Shown: positions 11,871 to 24,770, counted from the stretch's first letter. The stretch is DNA of 64,000 bases from Ceratotherium simum simum (GCF_000283155.1 NW_004454210.1:2448884-2512883), one strand, 5' to 3'. Program-made: numbers and translations. Notes: generated from the sequence alone by a model not told the origin.

Positions 11871-12859
11871 GTTTTGTCAGTGCAAATAAATAGTAAGGCA
11901 TCATAAAGGGTAGGGAAAGCAGGGAGGACAGCAGCTCCAACAGCCAAGAGGGGCCTCAATAGATTTGGTCACTACCTGTCTCAAGGGCACTGGTAGTTCC
12001 CCACCATGACCACTGACCTGGACACATCATTGACTTCCCCACGTTTCTACGTTTGACCATCTTTTGTGATGCACATATTTTTTATTTCCACAAAACCACA
12101 GGATACGCCTCCTGGTCTTACCTCTTTCCTTTTAGGATAAACCATCTCACCTCTCCTTATTTATCTTTCTTTGCAAAACTAGGATTCTGACTCATAGCCA
12201 TTGTTCCTTCTCTTAATTTTGACAGATCCTTCCTCTTCCCTTTCCCCCTCCTGAGACACCCCCTCCCGTGGGAATTTCTGCCTTGAAGTTGGGGGTAAGG
12301 GTGCCCGGTGAGAAGCGGGGGTCGTGAGTCCTTTGTTGCCCCGAACGGAGAGAGAGAGAGACCCTCTTGTCTAAGGACTGTATGTAGACGCCTACGCTCT
12401 TCGAATTTGGAAAAACATCTTTGACACCCCTCAAAATTTCTTATATCAAGGCCATATCCGTTCTATTCTTTTCCTTTTCCTCCCGACTGAGACATGACGG
12501 ATTCAAGATGGCCAGTGTTCAATAAAAATGGGCAAATGAATGAATGAATGAAATAAAGACATAACTTTCAAAGTACACGCCCAGTGTTTAAGTGATCCTG
12601 ATTCCTCTCTCTATTTTGCACCCATCCTCCAAACTCCCTCAGCCCCACTGCCCGGGAAGGGCTCGCATTTTATTCCCTCTGGGTATTGGTCTTAGAAAAG
12701 TGATAACTGTTGACATACTATGGCACTTTTAGTTTTCCAAAATTTCAGAGCACTATGGCATTTATTGTGCTGTTTCGTCCTCCTCGCCCCTCTGAAGAAG
12801 GCAGTGCTGAGATTTCTGTCCCTTCTGACTGAGGGAGAAACTGGCCTGGACTAGGGTTA

Positions 12860-13780
12860 GTGGGGAGCCAGGGCCGAAGACGCGGCCGTGAGCGCAGAGC
12901 CGGGTGGCGGGGGCGCGCGGCCGCGGCGGCCGCGGGGCTCTCACCTCGGAAAGTCAAGCTGGCGACCGGGTCGCTGCGCCGGTCCTTCTTCGCACTGGGG
13001 AGGTTGCTGGCCCTCACCAGCAGGCAGCACAGCATGGTTCGGCCGCCCCGGGCGCGCAGAGGCGCGCGGGCAGGACCGGAGCAGGAGCGGGAGCACCGGG
13101 CCCAGGCACCCACCGAGAAAGCGCCCGGCTCCGCGGCACCCGCGCCAAAGTGGAGCTGTCGCCTTCCCTGCGCCTCCGCGGAGAAGTCCCAACGCCTGCG
13201 AGAGGCCGCAGAGAGGACACCGGACACCCGCTGGGCGGACCCTCCCCTCCGGCCCCTTCCAGCTCCGCCCTGCCCGCGGCGGGCGGGGCGGGCAGGGGTC
13301 AGATGTTCCCCCTCCCGGGTTCCCGCCCTCGGGCCAGGAATGGAAGCATCGCTGACGCGGGGCGCACAGCTCGGCCGCGCAGCGCGGACAAGGCACCAGC
13401 CGGCCCTGCTTGCGGGAGTCCCCAGCGTGCGGGGCTCCCCGCGCGTCGGCTATTCTCCTCCCCGCTGCGCCGAGCCCAGGCCGGCAGGCCGAGGGCGCTT
13501 GGCGACTGGGTGAGAAGGAGAAATGAACGAAGGCAGGAGGAGCGGGAGACCTGGCTGCAGGAACGAGAGTGTGTCCGCGGAAACTACAAGTTGGAGCGAG
13601 CGCCGAAGGAGGAGTGTGCGGAGAGGCAGAACGCACTCTGCGCCCTGAGCCCCCGGCCTCCGCGCCGCTCGCCTTGCTCCGCCTGCCCCCCTGCCGGCGC
13701 TCGGAGCCCAGGCGCCCTGAGAGATTCCGAGGCTCGAGCCCTCGCGAACCGGCCTCTGAGCCTTCTCCAGAACAGTCTGG
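12860..13780. promoter_or_regulatory. DYSF: CpG island and promoter region of DYSF alternative exon 1
   Basis: A compact, very GC- and CpG-rich block (for example gcgcgcggccgcggcggccg near 12913) spans the alternative first exon and about 700 bp upstream of it on the minus strand. Flanking DNA is ordinary in composition. Several long open frames here on both strands are by-products of the base composition. No TATA box is evident on the minus strand. The transcription start is not determinable from sequence. Confidence 0.75.
12945..13035 (-). CDS. DYSF: DYSF alternative first coding exon (DYSF_v1 type, C2A variant)
   Basis: ATG at 13035 (A at -3) opens MLCCLLVRASNLPSAKK, continuing DRRSDPVASLTFR plus G, then the donor GTGAGA. 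The 91-nt coding part ends in the same phase as the canonical exon 22035-22122, so both can splice to one exon 2. This is the alternative dysferlin start known from human transcripts (v1 series), driven by its own promoter. It replaces the C2A N-terminal strand and Ca2+-loop residues. In human, the variant C2A is reported to bind membranes with different Ca2+ dependence. It lies in a dense CpG island 9 kb downstream of the canonical exon, consistent with a separate promoter. Sequence upstream of the ATG is open but has no family match. Confidence 0.93.
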
Positions 13781-13789
13781 TGTCGCTCA

Positions 13790-15208
13790 TCTCCGGAGAC
13801 AGAGGTCTGTGGCCAAATCATATTGCGTTCCCTGGAGCACAGGGGGTCCACCCGCTGCCCGTTCCGTCCCCTACAACATCCCCACCACCAACAGCAATCT
13901 CTAGGCCCTCTCGCCCCCACTATGGGGAAAATTCCCTATGGCGTGAGCCTTGAGCGGTGACAGCCCCTTAGCACGCTTTCCCGTGTGATGTCTGGGTCTC
14001 TTACAGCTGATGGACTTCTTGACCACGGGGCCGGGCTTCTCACCTCTTTACCCCTACACTCCAGCACCTAGCAACGGACAGGGCACTGTCCCTCCTCCCA
14101 CCTCCCAAGTCCTCACTTACCTCCACACTCAGCTGAAGTTCTGTTAGTTATCATTCTGCTGCATAAAATCTCGGCCCCCTTTCCTCTCTCTTATTTTGAG
14201 GATCCAGCATGTTCATGTGGCTAAACCATAACCTGGTGAAATCCAGCACTGCCTACTCCACCCCTGCAGCCTAACCGCTGAAGGTGTTGGAGAATAACTC
14301 AGCCAACCTGCCCGGCGTCACTTGATAATCATGACCCCTGACTCAGGTGGACCCTTCCTGCTGCCAGGCAATCATCCACTATTTCCAGTCTCTTCAGTCT
14401 CCATCGCTCCTAGAGGACTATTTCATACTTTTCTTTCCTGAAACCTACAACACCCCATTGCCATCCCCACTCTCAAGTTTGCCTCCTATTTACTGAGTAG
14501 AGAACTTCCTCCCAGCCTGCTAACCCCTATCAGCATCTGTGTCCTTTGCCTTCTCTCCTGTTATTATGAATGAATTGTCAGTACTCCTAAGGCCGGCCAG
14601 GTACCTAGGCACTAGGTCCTACCCTTCTCACCCACTCATTGACTAGTCTGAAGCTCTCCTCTCCACTGCCTTAAAGGCTGCACCTTCTCTAGCTGATTTG
14701 GGCTCTCTTCTCCTGGCTCGACGCAATCCCTGGGTGACCCCACCCACCCTCATAATGAGGTGGACACTTGCTTTCTCTCCTACATCCAGACTCCCTTCCT
14801 CCCTCTTAGCAGAACCCAACTGTTCGGGTACTACCCCCAGCCCCAGCTCCAGGTGAATCCTGATCTAGCTGAGCCCATCTCCTGGCAATAGCTATTGGTC
14901 TAGCGATGGGCATGTGTCCTGAGTTGTTATCCTAGAGGGACAGACAAGCCCAACTCCCTCTCCTGCTTCATGAGAATAAGGAAGCATGTAGATCCAGTTG
15001 CTGATCAGCTCTAGGATGTGGCAGACACCAAGGATGGCAGACCAGAGAGAAAAATGGAGTCTACCTGGGTCCAGGATGACTGTGGACTGTACACTGTATA
15101 TGCCCAGAGCCCCCCAGGTCTCTGGATCACATGTCTGGATCATACCGGGGCCTAGGACTCAATGGGGCTTCCTCCCACGGGGGCTTGTATCAGGAATGAA
15201 AATCACTT
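13790..15208. other. DYSF intron 1, no gene or repeat recognised
   Basis: Ordinary unique-looking sequence, pyrimidine-rich on the plus strand around 14080-14830. No conserved reading frame or strong repeat signature was seen. Confidence 0.5.
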
Positions 15209-15226
15209 TAAGGCTGTTTATTATTA

Positions 15227-15447
15227 TTATTTTTTTTTTTTTTAAAGATTTATTTATTTTATTTTTTCCCCCCAAAGCCCCAGTGGATAGTTGTGTGTCG
15301 TAGCTGCACATCCTTCTAGTTGCTGCATGTGGGACTCGGCCTCAGGATGAACGGAGAAGTGGTGCCTCGATGCGCACCCGGGATCCAAACCCGGGCCGCC
15401 AGCATCGCAGCGCGCGCACTTAACCACCAAGCCACAGGGCCGGCCCA
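15227..15447 (-). mobile_element. ERE SINE with 18-bp TSD
   Basis: Reverse ERE ('caaagccccagtggatagtt' to 'gccacagggccggccc') flanked by TAAGGCTGTTTATTATTA at 15209-15226 and 15448-15465. Its internal variants 'gatgaacggagaagtggtgc' and 'agcatcgcag' are shared with the ERE at 43771-43989, marking a subfamily. Confidence 0.93.
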
Positions 15448-15584
15448 TAAGGCTGTTTATTATTAAAGTCTATTTGAGGCAGGATTTCACTTACTTGTGG
15501 CTTAAATCATCCTTACTGACACCCATGACTTTGGCATCATCTATGTGCCCAGAGCATCCAGATGCCTCCACTGAGGCATTTCTA

Positions 15585-16190
15585 CCACCACCCTCTCCTG
15601 CCTGGGCCTCTGCAGGGGCCTCTTAGCTGGTCACCTCACAGTCGCTCTGGTCACCTCTCCCACTATCCACACTGGAGCCAGGAGATCTTAAAACAAATAT
15701 GATCAGGTCACTCCCCTGCTGAAAAACCCTCAAAGGCCTCCCATGCTCTTGGGATAAAGCCCAGATCCCTTACCTCTGCCAACAGGGTAAGGCCACTCAC
15801 CTCTCCCTCTCGGAGCTCCAGCTCCAGTGGCTTCTCCATTTCTGGAACGTGCTGAGCTCCCTCCCAACTCCGAGCTCCACTGTCCCCTCTGCCTGCAACT
15901 GCCTTCCCCGCCCTCTTTACAGGGCCCCCGGTTCATCCTTCAGGCCTCAGCTTAAACATCACTTCCCCGGGGAAGCCATCTCTGACCCTCTGGTCTCGGT
16001 TGGGTCCCTCTGGCTGCACAGCAGCACCTGTCCTTCCCAGCACTCGTCACAATGGTAAGGAATAACTGTGTAATTACTTGTTTGATGTCTAGCTAGACTG
16101 TGGAGTGGGTCAGTGAGGGGAGAGACCACGTCCGTCTCAGTCAGCCGGGCATTCCCAGTGCACTGTAAGGGCTGGCCTGGGGTTGACGTA
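15585..16190 (+). mobile_element. L2 LINE 3' part
   Basis: Ancient L2 wording: 'gatcaggtcactcccctgct', 'gataaagcccagatccctta', 'ttcaggcctcagcttaaaca', 'ccggggaagccatctctgac', 'gagagaccacgtccgtctca'. No open frame. Confidence 0.75.
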
Positions 16191-16245
16191 GTGGACCTTG
16201 TGCTTGCCTCCCCAGGGTCCCTTCCACACAGCCATGAGCCTAAAC

Positions 16246-16480
16246 CAGTGGTTCTCAAAGAGGACAGTACTGCCCCCTAGGGGGAATTTTGGATACGCTG
16301 ATTTGGGAGATTTTTTTACTGTCACAATGATTTCTGGCTTTGCCCCTTTCCCCCACCACACTACACCCTGCCCCCTACTCCTGCTCTAATCCCTCAGAGG
16401 CAGCACAGGAAATCTGTAGGGGGCATATCTCATATTTTCAGAGGGACATTCCAAGTTCCTAATGTCTGGGTTTTTTTCCC
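16246..16480 (+). mobile_element. hAT-type non-autonomous DNA transposon (MER20-like)
   Basis: Starts 'ccagtggttctcaaagagga', then 'gtactgccccctagggggaa' and 'actgtcacaatgatttctgg', similar to the start of MER20-class hAT elements. The right end is not clear. Confidence 0.55.
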
Positions 16481-16864
16481 CAAGACCTGACATGGGGAAT
16501 CCAAGGAGCAAACAAACCTTGCCCCTCTGCTCAGTGACGTCAACCTTGAGATGAGCACTCTGCCCGTGAGTTTACAGGATTCCTTCAGGGCACGTTTGCC
16601 CAAGTCCCAAACATTCCAGGAGTGTGGATGGCCCAATGCATCCTTCTGCCCTCTCCCTTCACATTCATTGAAGACTACGTGTTCCCCAGATATCCCAATC
16701 TAACCAGGGGGATTGACGGGCACCTGCGTGTCCACCAAGGGTGCAGAATGCACAGGCAGTAGTAATTCTGGCTACAGCCACATTACGTGACTTCTGGGGA
16801 AGAATAGCCCCATAGTGGGAACAATCAGGCAGTCCTGGGCTTCCATCCCAGTCCACTCTTTTCT

Positions 16865-17345
16865 AGCTTGTGACCTGAGTCATGTGACTTGACCTTTCAG
16901 AGTCTGTTTCTGCTTCTATGAAATCAAGAGAATGAGGGGCCAGCCCCATGGCTTAGCAGTTAAGTGCACGCACTCCACTACTGGCGGCCTGGGTTCGGAT
17001 CCCGGGCGTGCACCGACGCACCGCTTCTCCGGCCATGCTGAGGCTCCGTCCCACATACAGCAACTAGAAGGATGTGCAGCTATGACATACAACTATCTAC
17101 TGGGGCTTTGGGGGGAAAAAGGAGGAGGATTGGCAATAGATGTTAGCTCAGAGCTGGTCTTCCTCAGCAAAAAAAAAGAGGAGGATTGGCATGGATGTTA
17201 GCTCAGGGCTGATCTTTCTCACAAAAAAAAAAAGAGAGAGAGAGAATGATACTTCACAGAGGTGTTGGGAGGATTAAACCAAATCCCAGGGCCTCCAGCA
17301 CAGTGCCTGGCTGCATAGTAGGTGCACAGTAGGTGTTAGTGCTCT
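16865..17345 (+). mobile_element. MIR SINE split by an ERE
   Basis: MIR halves lie on both sides of the ERE at 16936-17240. Left: 'ttgtgacctgagtcatgtga', 'ctgcttctatgaaatcaaga'. Right: 'acagaggtgttgggaggatt', 'cagcacagtgcctggctgca'. Confidence 0.75.
16936..17240 (+). mobile_element. ERE SINE, long form with duplicated tail
   Basis: Head 'ggggccagccccatggctta', body to 'ctactggggctttggggg', then two copies of the tail unit 'gatgttagctcag' separated by A-runs. TSD AGAGAATGA at 16927-16935 and 17241-17249. Confidence 0.92.
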
Positions 17346-17824
17346 TCCTGCTGGCATTGCATTCTAATGAACCGATCTGGAAAGAGACTAGCATGCAGGC
17401 ATCAGAGAAAGAGATGGCATTTGACTTGGGGAAAGGGACTGAGAAGGTTTGTGGGCTCAGGGAGTCACCAGGGGGATATGTGTTCCAAGAAAGACCTAGC
17501 ACCATGGTGAGGGCCACAGCCAGCCATCAGGCAAGTGGACAAATGCCTTTCGCTCAAAAGGGGCTGCTCCAGGAGGAGCAGTTAGAGGAGACAGGACTAG
17601 CATCCCTGGGGGAGAGGGGATGGTCACTCACCACTCAGCCCATTGTGCCCAGTCTGGTAGGACAGTGGATGGACGAACAGAGCTGATGATAGGACTGACC
17701 AGGCAAAAATCTATTAGAAGGCTTCTTGGATATATGCACTGATTTCTTAGTACATGTACAATACCTGTTAACTATAATTATAATTATAATAAATATATGT
17801 TTAATTACATACAATAATAATAAT

Positions 17825-18065
17825 TAGAGTTCACACAAATTGAGTGCCAGGCACTATTCAAAGTGCTTTACATGGATTAACATATAAACTCTTCAGAACC
17901 ATCCCTCCAGAGTGGATACTATTATTATCAACACTTTGCAGATGAGGAAACTGAGATACAGAGTGGTTAAGTAGCTTGCCCAAAGATGCACAGCTGGAAA
18001 GTAGCAGAGCTGGGATTCCAAATCCAAGATCCCAGGCAGTCTGGGTTCAAAGCCAATACTCTCAG
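17825..18065 (-). mobile_element. MIR SINE (reverse)
   Basis: Reverse MIR: 'gtgccaggcactattcaaag', 'actattattatcaacacttt', 'gcagatgaggaaactgagat', 'cttgcccaaagatgcacagc', 'agtctgggttcaaagcc'. Confidence 0.85.
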
Positions 18066-18654
18066 CTACCATCCTTCTCTCCCTCATTTGATGTTCTCAT
18101 CCCACTGGAATGTGACCAAGGCAGCCAGCTATCTGCACTCCTGAGCCCCTCCACCCAACTTCACACTGGACTGGCTAAGCCTGAGGCCCACAGTGACACT
18201 GCCCCTGTCCTGGAGGCCACTGCCCCACGGCCCACCTCCGTGCCCCATGATCCATCACCCTGGCCTCAGCTTATCAGACTCTGAGCAGCCACCATAGGCC
18301 TGCCAGAGGCCTGTGAGATGGCCTGGCTGGAGGGTACTGCCTAGAGGGACATCATGGGCCCAATGGTGACTGACTGGTCCCATGAGATCCAGAGAGAGTG
18401 ATGCAGAAGAACAGAGACCCATCTAAGATAAGAAAGCGTCCTCCTGACCAGAGAGTGAGAGGGAGGAGGTCTCTGCCTGGGTGAGAGAGAAAGGGAGTGG
18501 CAGTAGGGACAATGTGTGAGATACGGCAGGATGTGAGGGGGCAACGTGCAGACTGAGACTGGGCTCCAGGGTGTCAGCCAGACCTGGGTTCAAATCCTGC
18601 CCCTCCCTCCACCTTTTACTGCTTGTGTCTTGTAAATCAGAGCTAAAACCAGAG

Positions 18655-18870
18655 GGAGATGGTAGAGCAGTTAAAGACGGGGCTCTGGAGCCAGCCAGTG
18701 TGGGCTGGAACCCCGACTCCACTCCTTACCAGTGTATAACTTAACCTCCTGGTGCTGCAGTTTTCTCATCTGTAAAATGGGGCTGATAAAAGTTGCTACC
18801 ATATATGGCTGGTAGGAGGATTAAGTGTCTGCATGTAAGTGCCTGGTATGAATTATAACTGGAACATGAT
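18655..18870 (+). mobile_element. MIR SINE
   Basis: 'ggggctctggagccagccag', 'ttttctcatctgtaaaatgg' and 'ggaggattaagtgtctgcat' follow the MIR consensus. It contains a perfect CArg-type decamer CCATATATGG at 18799-18808. Confidence 0.82.
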
Positions 18871-19299
18871 ACAGCTCATATGAAATGCGTTCTATTTAGA
18901 ACAGCGCCTAGCACCTAGTGAGCGCAGTATCAGTTAAATCTGTCTGTTTCATAGGATTGTTGTGGGGTTTTAAAGAAACAGCATCTGAAAATGGTACATT
19001 GTTTGTGCTTAATGAATGCCCATTCTCTCTCCTTGTGATGAATGTACACATGTTCAAAGCTAGAATCTTCTCTCTTTTAGTCATTCATCTTTCGCTGCTA
19101 CCCTCCTGGCAGCCTTGCATCCCCTGCCCACTTTGACTCAGCCCCATGCTGGGTACCCGAGGCACAGCCCTCCCCTGTACTGGCTCAGGCCAGGGTGCTC
19201 TGGGTGGGCAGTGCATGGTATGTTTTCCAAAGCACTTTGTTATTCATGAGCCGTGGATGCTGAGAACAACAGAGGTCACTGATGATGGGGGGAGCAGTG

Positions 19300-19430
19300 C
19301 TTTGGCCACTGTGTGACCTTGGCCAGGCCCCTGTACTTCTCTGGGCCTATTTGCTCATCTATAAAGGGAGATAATATCTGCCCTTTGGCCTCACAAAGCT
19401 GCTGTGAGCATGAAATGAATTTATGCATGC
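19300..19430 (+). mobile_element. MIR SINE fragment
   Basis: 'actgtgtgaccttggccagg', 'ttgctcatctataaagggag' and 'gctgctgtgagcatgaaatg' match the MIR core. Confidence 0.75.
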
Positions 19431-21420
19431 CCGCGGGAGCCATGAGGTGTCATTATGGGATATTATAATCAGGTAGCCCAAGGAGGGGTTTTATGGGCCC
19501 CAAACCTAAAGGGTCCGGGAAGGCCAGATCCAGGCCAGCTGGTGCGAGAAGGCATCCCAGAAGGGTGTTTGGCTCTGAGTGGTGTGTCCCTAAGGCCAGA
19601 GCCTTTCGTGTAATCATTCACCAACCTGGCCCTGGCTAGGAGGAGGGTGATCAGGCCTGAATGCCACAGGGAGGCCAAATTTGGACATGGGTTAGAGCTT
19701 GGCTAAAGCAGGAGATGAAATGTGGCCAGAGCTGGGGAAGGGAGGGACTGCATTCCCCAGACTGCCTGGCAGTGACTGTGATGACGGGGAGTGGGGGCTT
19801 CCAGCCAGCCCCCTCTGAAGGCTGGGGCCACACCCGGTCAGCACAGACAATGTGCTTCCTTTCTCCCCAGGGAAGGGGGAGCCCACCCAGAGGAGCGAGG
19901 CAGCAGGCAAAGGGCAGGACCGCAGACTGACATCAGGCAGATGGAGGGGAGGGGCTCAGCTAGGGGCATGGGTGGAGCATGGGAGGGACTGCTCCACAGA
20001 CAGCCCCTGGGGCTGAACTAACAAGGACAGGAGAGCAGTACTTCCAGTGGGTAAAGCACTTCCGGAGGTAGAAAGTGCTTCCCCATTTATTGTTCATTCT
20101 CTCCTTTCTCCTGCTAGGGTCCAGAGCCTGGCCTGGGTTGGGGGACCATGAAAGATGAGGCAAGTGTGTATGTATTCCAGTTGGTGGGGGGGTTGGGAGG
20201 TGGGGGATGTGGTCAGGGAAGGTGGAGGAAAATCTGGTTCAGGCTGAGTGGACACCACAGGAGACAAGACCCCTGAGAACAGAGGCGGGGGCTCCAAGGT
20301 GGCCCCTCTCGGGGTTCATTTGTGCACTGGACAGCTCCAGAGGGTGCTGTTCACAAAGCCTGCTCAGCCCTCGGGCTGGGGGACTGTGATGGGGGAAGGG
20401 TCCTAGAGCAAGAGGCTCCCCCTCCCTCCACAGCAACAGTATCCTCCCTCCCTCCCTCAGCCAGGAGGGTATTTACAGTGCGAATGGTGCTCCCCAGCGT
20501 TGTGCAGGCAGAGCCTGGGGCCCTCAGCCAGGCGGCTACCCCGGGGCCATGCAGGTGAACCACTGGCCTGGCCTGCCCAGAGCTGAGGACACAGAGGAAG
20601 TGTGGAGGCCCCTGTTTCATGCCCTCATCTTCCCCCTGGAAACACCTTGACAAAGGTCATTTCCAGAGGCAACTGTGGGAAACTGGTCAAAACAGCATGT
20701 TAGGAAAAAAACACAGCTAGAGTGTCACCTCCACTTCCCTCTGTCCCTCCTCTTGGTGCTGCTGTTTTCCAGGCCACAGGCCCATTCAGCGACTCCTCCC
20801 CGAGAAGCCCCAAATCTCACACCCAGGGGTGTGTGTGTGTGTCTGTTATGACACACCTGTGTGTGCTGCTGTGGACACATGCCTGCGTCCTCTGAGTGTC
20901 TGCTCCTTGGAACATCACAGGTGTCACATGCGCTCTCAGACGGGTTTGTGTCTGGGAGCCTATGTGCACACGGGCATCTGGGAACAGGTAGATCCAGGAG
21001 CTTGTGAAACTGAAGGGGAAGGTCTGCTGCATAGCCAGGGACCAGCCGATGCTCTGACTTCTGGGGGCCTGGGATGCGGCCAGAGCTCTGGGGAGAAGGG
21101 GAGTGACAGGTAATGGAGGCAGAGAGGAACCCACAGGGTGGGGAAGCTGGCTTTCACACTCTGGCCCCTGGCCCTTATCCCCCAGGATGGCTCCAAATCC
21201 AAAGGCCCAGCTGTGCAAACCCCAGTTCTGGCTTGGCCCTGACGGGGTCCCAGGGAAGAAGACAGGGCCCAGCCCTCAGCTCCTGGAGGAAAAGTCCAGT
21301 CATAACCGTGTGAAGACCTTCCTGTGGAGTCCCAATCTGAGAGGACAGCAGGCTCCCCTGCTCAAGGAAGACCCAATCTGATGATGGAGATACTGCCCCC
21401 CAGATACCACTTCCCACATG
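19431..21420. other. DYSF intron 1, unique-looking sequence
   Basis: GC-moderate sequence without a recognised exon or strong repeat. It has a short (GT)n at 20828-20841 and a clustered 'cctccctccctc' run near 20440. The interval 18100-18640 is likewise without recognised content. Confidence 0.5.
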
Positions 21421-21471
21421 CTCCAGTCTGGTGGGGGCGGGGAGAAGGTCCCTAGAGGTTGATGCTGGTGA

Positions 21472-21650
21472 CAGCTGTGTCAGCTGCTAAATTTCCCCCA
21501 TCCTGTGCAAGAGTAGGATCCCTGGATGGGTAGGCAGTGCCTCTGCCCCTAGTGGCCCGCCTGCCTGCCAGCCCAGCCTGTGACAGAGAGCAAAGGCGGA
21601 GGAGAGCGCCAGGCCAAGGCCCAGTGGGAAGGGAGCTGGGTTATAAATAG
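21472..21650. promoter_or_regulatory. Candidate muscle regulatory cluster in DYSF intron 1: two E-boxes and a MEF2-like site
   Basis: Two CAGCTG E-boxes lie 3 bp apart (21472-21477 and 21481-21486), and a TTATAAATAG site (21641-21650) fits the MEF2 consensus YTAWWWWTAR. They are about 390-560 bp downstream of canonical DYSF exon 1. E-boxes plus MEF2 sites are the usual grammar of skeletal-muscle enhancers, which suits a muscle gene, but these are short motifs and function is inferred. The same TATAAATA could be a TATA box on the plus strand. Confidence 0.35.
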
Positions 21651-21705
21651 GCCTAGGACTCAGCCTTCCGGGGTGGGGGGGGGGGCCCTGCAGTACAGCT
21701 CTTCA

Positions 21706-22720
<1,015 letters not shown>

Positions 22721-22794
22721 CGCCTTCCCGAGGAGAAGCTCCGAGCTGAGGAATTTCATTCACCAGCAGCGCCGGCTGCCTTAAAAACTTTGCC

Positions 22795-23115
22795 CCCCTC
22801 TTTTCTGGTTGCAAAAGAAACACATGCTACTTTTAACACAAAAGCACAAAAGAAAGCAATCTCTAAGTCTGAAAAAAAAGAGTATTAACATTTGGATATT
22901 TACCAGTCCAGGCTTTTCCTCTGAATGCATGTACATATGCATATAAATTACAGTTATTTGTTGTATATCTGAGATCAGAGTGTGTGTACACTTCTGTGTC
23001 CTGCTTTTTCGTGTAGCATTTTCTTGCATCATTAAAAATTCTTCACAATTTTTTCTATAGCTACATAATTTTCTATCATATGAATGTACTAGATTCACAA
23101 AGCTTTTTCCTCCTG
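22795..23115. mobile_element. Old L1 (L1M-type) fragment
   Basis: 'caaaagaaacacatgctact', 'ctgctttttcgtgtagcatt', 'gctacataattttctatcat' and 'atgaatgtactagattcaca' resemble a common old L1M internal segment. Too decayed to orient with certainty. It lies just upstream of the DYSF promoter region. Confidence 0.55.
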
Positions 23116-23639
23116 TTACACATTAGGCTCTTGCCAGGTTTTTACATGAAACCTGGGATATAAACCCATCTTCAGGCCCCCTCTGCTAGTTACTCAGATT
23201 GGATTCCTAGCCTTGGAATAATAAGGTCGCAGGACATGCCTTATTTTAGGTCCTGGTACCTCTTGCTAAACTGCTTTCTGGAAGCTGTGTAGATCCACAC
23301 TCCCAGCAGTAGGGTGACTCACCTTCTAAAGAGGGCCACTTGGATGGGTGTGCAGCTGTCAGCAAAACTTCTCCCCCAGCAGCCCAGGGAGGAGCACACA
23401 CACCCAGGGCAGGAAAGGTCAGCTGCGGACAGGGGGCTGGTTTTGCCCCATAAGGAGGTCCCCGGGGGAAGCAACACTCCCCCAAAGGTCTTAATTTTAA
23501 GATCAGATAGCAGACGTCTCCTGTGGTCACTTATGGTCCTCCTGCAGCAATCTGTGCCTCCTCTCTTCTTTGCCTCTAGCACACTATGTGGATGTAGGGA
23601 GAGGAAAACAGGAGGTTAAAAGTCAATCATTCATTTAAC

Positions 23640-24770
23640 AGGTACGTATCAAGTCCTACAACACGCCAAGCACTGTCCTGGGTGTTGGGGACACAATGGT
23701 GAGCAGAAGTGACATGGTCCCTGCTATGCTCTGAATTTTGCCCCCCCACCCCAAATTTATATGTTGAAGCCCTAACCCCCAGTTAGGATTGTGACTGTAT
23801 GTGGAGATAGGGCTTTTAAAGAGGTGATTAAGTTAAAATGAGGCTGTTAGGGTGGGCTCTAATCCAATCTGACAGGTATTCTTGTAAGAAGAGGAAATTT
23901 GGACACACAGAGACCCAAGGGATGCGCGCACACAGAGGAGAGACCATGTGAGGAGACAGCTAGAAGGCAGCCATCTGCAAGCCAAGGAGAGAAACCTCAG
24001 GAGAAAAATAGCCAATCAACAATTTGATCTTGGATTTCTAGCCTCCAGAACTGTGAGAAGATAAATTTCTGTCATTTAAGTCACCCAGTCTGTGGTGTTT
24101 TGTTATGGCAGCCTGAGAAAACTAATGTAGTGCTTGACCTCAAGGAGTTTCCACTTTAGTGGAGGAAATTGACATTTATCAAATAAACCAAGCCAAGCAT
24201 ACACTGTTATAATAAGTGCAGTAAAGGAGAGAAAATGGGTGTGTGTGAGAGCAGATAGCAGGGGTCCTCATCTAGACCCAGGGGCAGTGAGAGCTATTTG
24301 AGATGAGACCTGAAGGCCAGTTAGGAGTTCACTGGGCAAGACTGAGGCGGCAGAGGAAAAGAGTGTTCTAGAGAGAAGGAAGGAAATGCTCTGGGTCAAG
24401 GCCCTGGGAAGAGTGGGGGAAGAAAGAACACCGTGACTTGCAGATGGGGGTGGGATGGAGAGCTGGAGGAGGTGAGGCTGGAGAGAACATACAGAGCCTG
24501 TCGGAAGCTGCCTAAGGCCTGCTAAGTCCAAAGGAACGACAGGATTTGATCTACTTTTCAAAAGCTCCCTCGGGCTGCTTTTTGGAGAATGAAGTGCAAG
24601 AGGCCAGAGTGGAGGCCAAGAGGCCAGTTAGAAGCTACAGTGGAGGGTCAAAGTGAGAGGTGATGGTGACATGGCCCAAGGTGGTGAGAGTGGGGTTGGA
24701 GAGAAGTAGAGCAACGCTGGGAGGAAGGAGGAGGGACATTCTGCAGAGCAGGTGGAGTAGATCAAGTTTC
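23640..24770 (+). mobile_element. Ancient interspersed repeat interrupted by an MLT1 LTR
   Basis: Left part: 'caagcactgtcctgggtgtt', 'acacaatggtgagcagaagt'. Right part: 'cctcaaggagtttccacttt', 'gatgagacctgaaggccagt', 'gggtcaaggccctgggaaga', 'ctccctcgggctgctttttg'. The same ancient family, not assigned here, also occurs at 45345-45955, near 60470-60600 and probably at 49120-49600. The halves are contiguous once the LTR at 23722-24130 is removed. Confidence 0.6.
23722..24130 (+). mobile_element. MLT1-type (MaLR/ERVL) solo LTR
   Basis: 'tgctatgctctgaattttgc', 'ttatatgttgaagccctaac', 'gtgggctctaatccaatctg', 'tctagcctccagaactgtga' and 'gttttgttatggcagcctga' follow the MLT1 LTR order. No internal retroviral coding sequence accompanies it. 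Confidence 0.85.

Larger units (their letters stand above)
1..12944 (-). other. DYSF: DYSF intron 1 (part), no exon found
   Basis: Downstream of the alternative first exon the window runs through intron 1 to position 1. I looked for the shared exon 2, expected to begin VKKRTKVIKNS, and did not see it on the minus strand. The interval is mostly L1 3' ends, EREs, MIR, MER20 and a hAT fossil. Stretches 371-996, 3810-5147, 6880-7700, 9142-10006, 10290-11090 and 11880-12700 show no recognised gene. They include L2/MIR-like tail sequence near 9800-9890. Confidence 0.7.

Noticed and set aside
13036..13636. N-terminal extensions in frame with, or antisense to, the DYSF alternative start
   Set aside because: The open reading upstream of MLCCLL is GC-rich without family similarity. 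The known protein begins at MLCCLL and the ATG has a good context.
12860..13953. Long plus-strand open frames (up to 349 codons) over the alternative DYSF exon
   Set aside because: Arg/Pro/Ala/Gly-rich products from a CpG island with few stop codons. There is no recognisable domain and they overlap a real exon on the other strand.
18799..18808. Perfect CArG box CCATATATGG in DYSF intron 1
   Set aside because: It sits in a decayed MIR and a single decamer is expected by chance at this scale. Too weak to report as a regulatory site.
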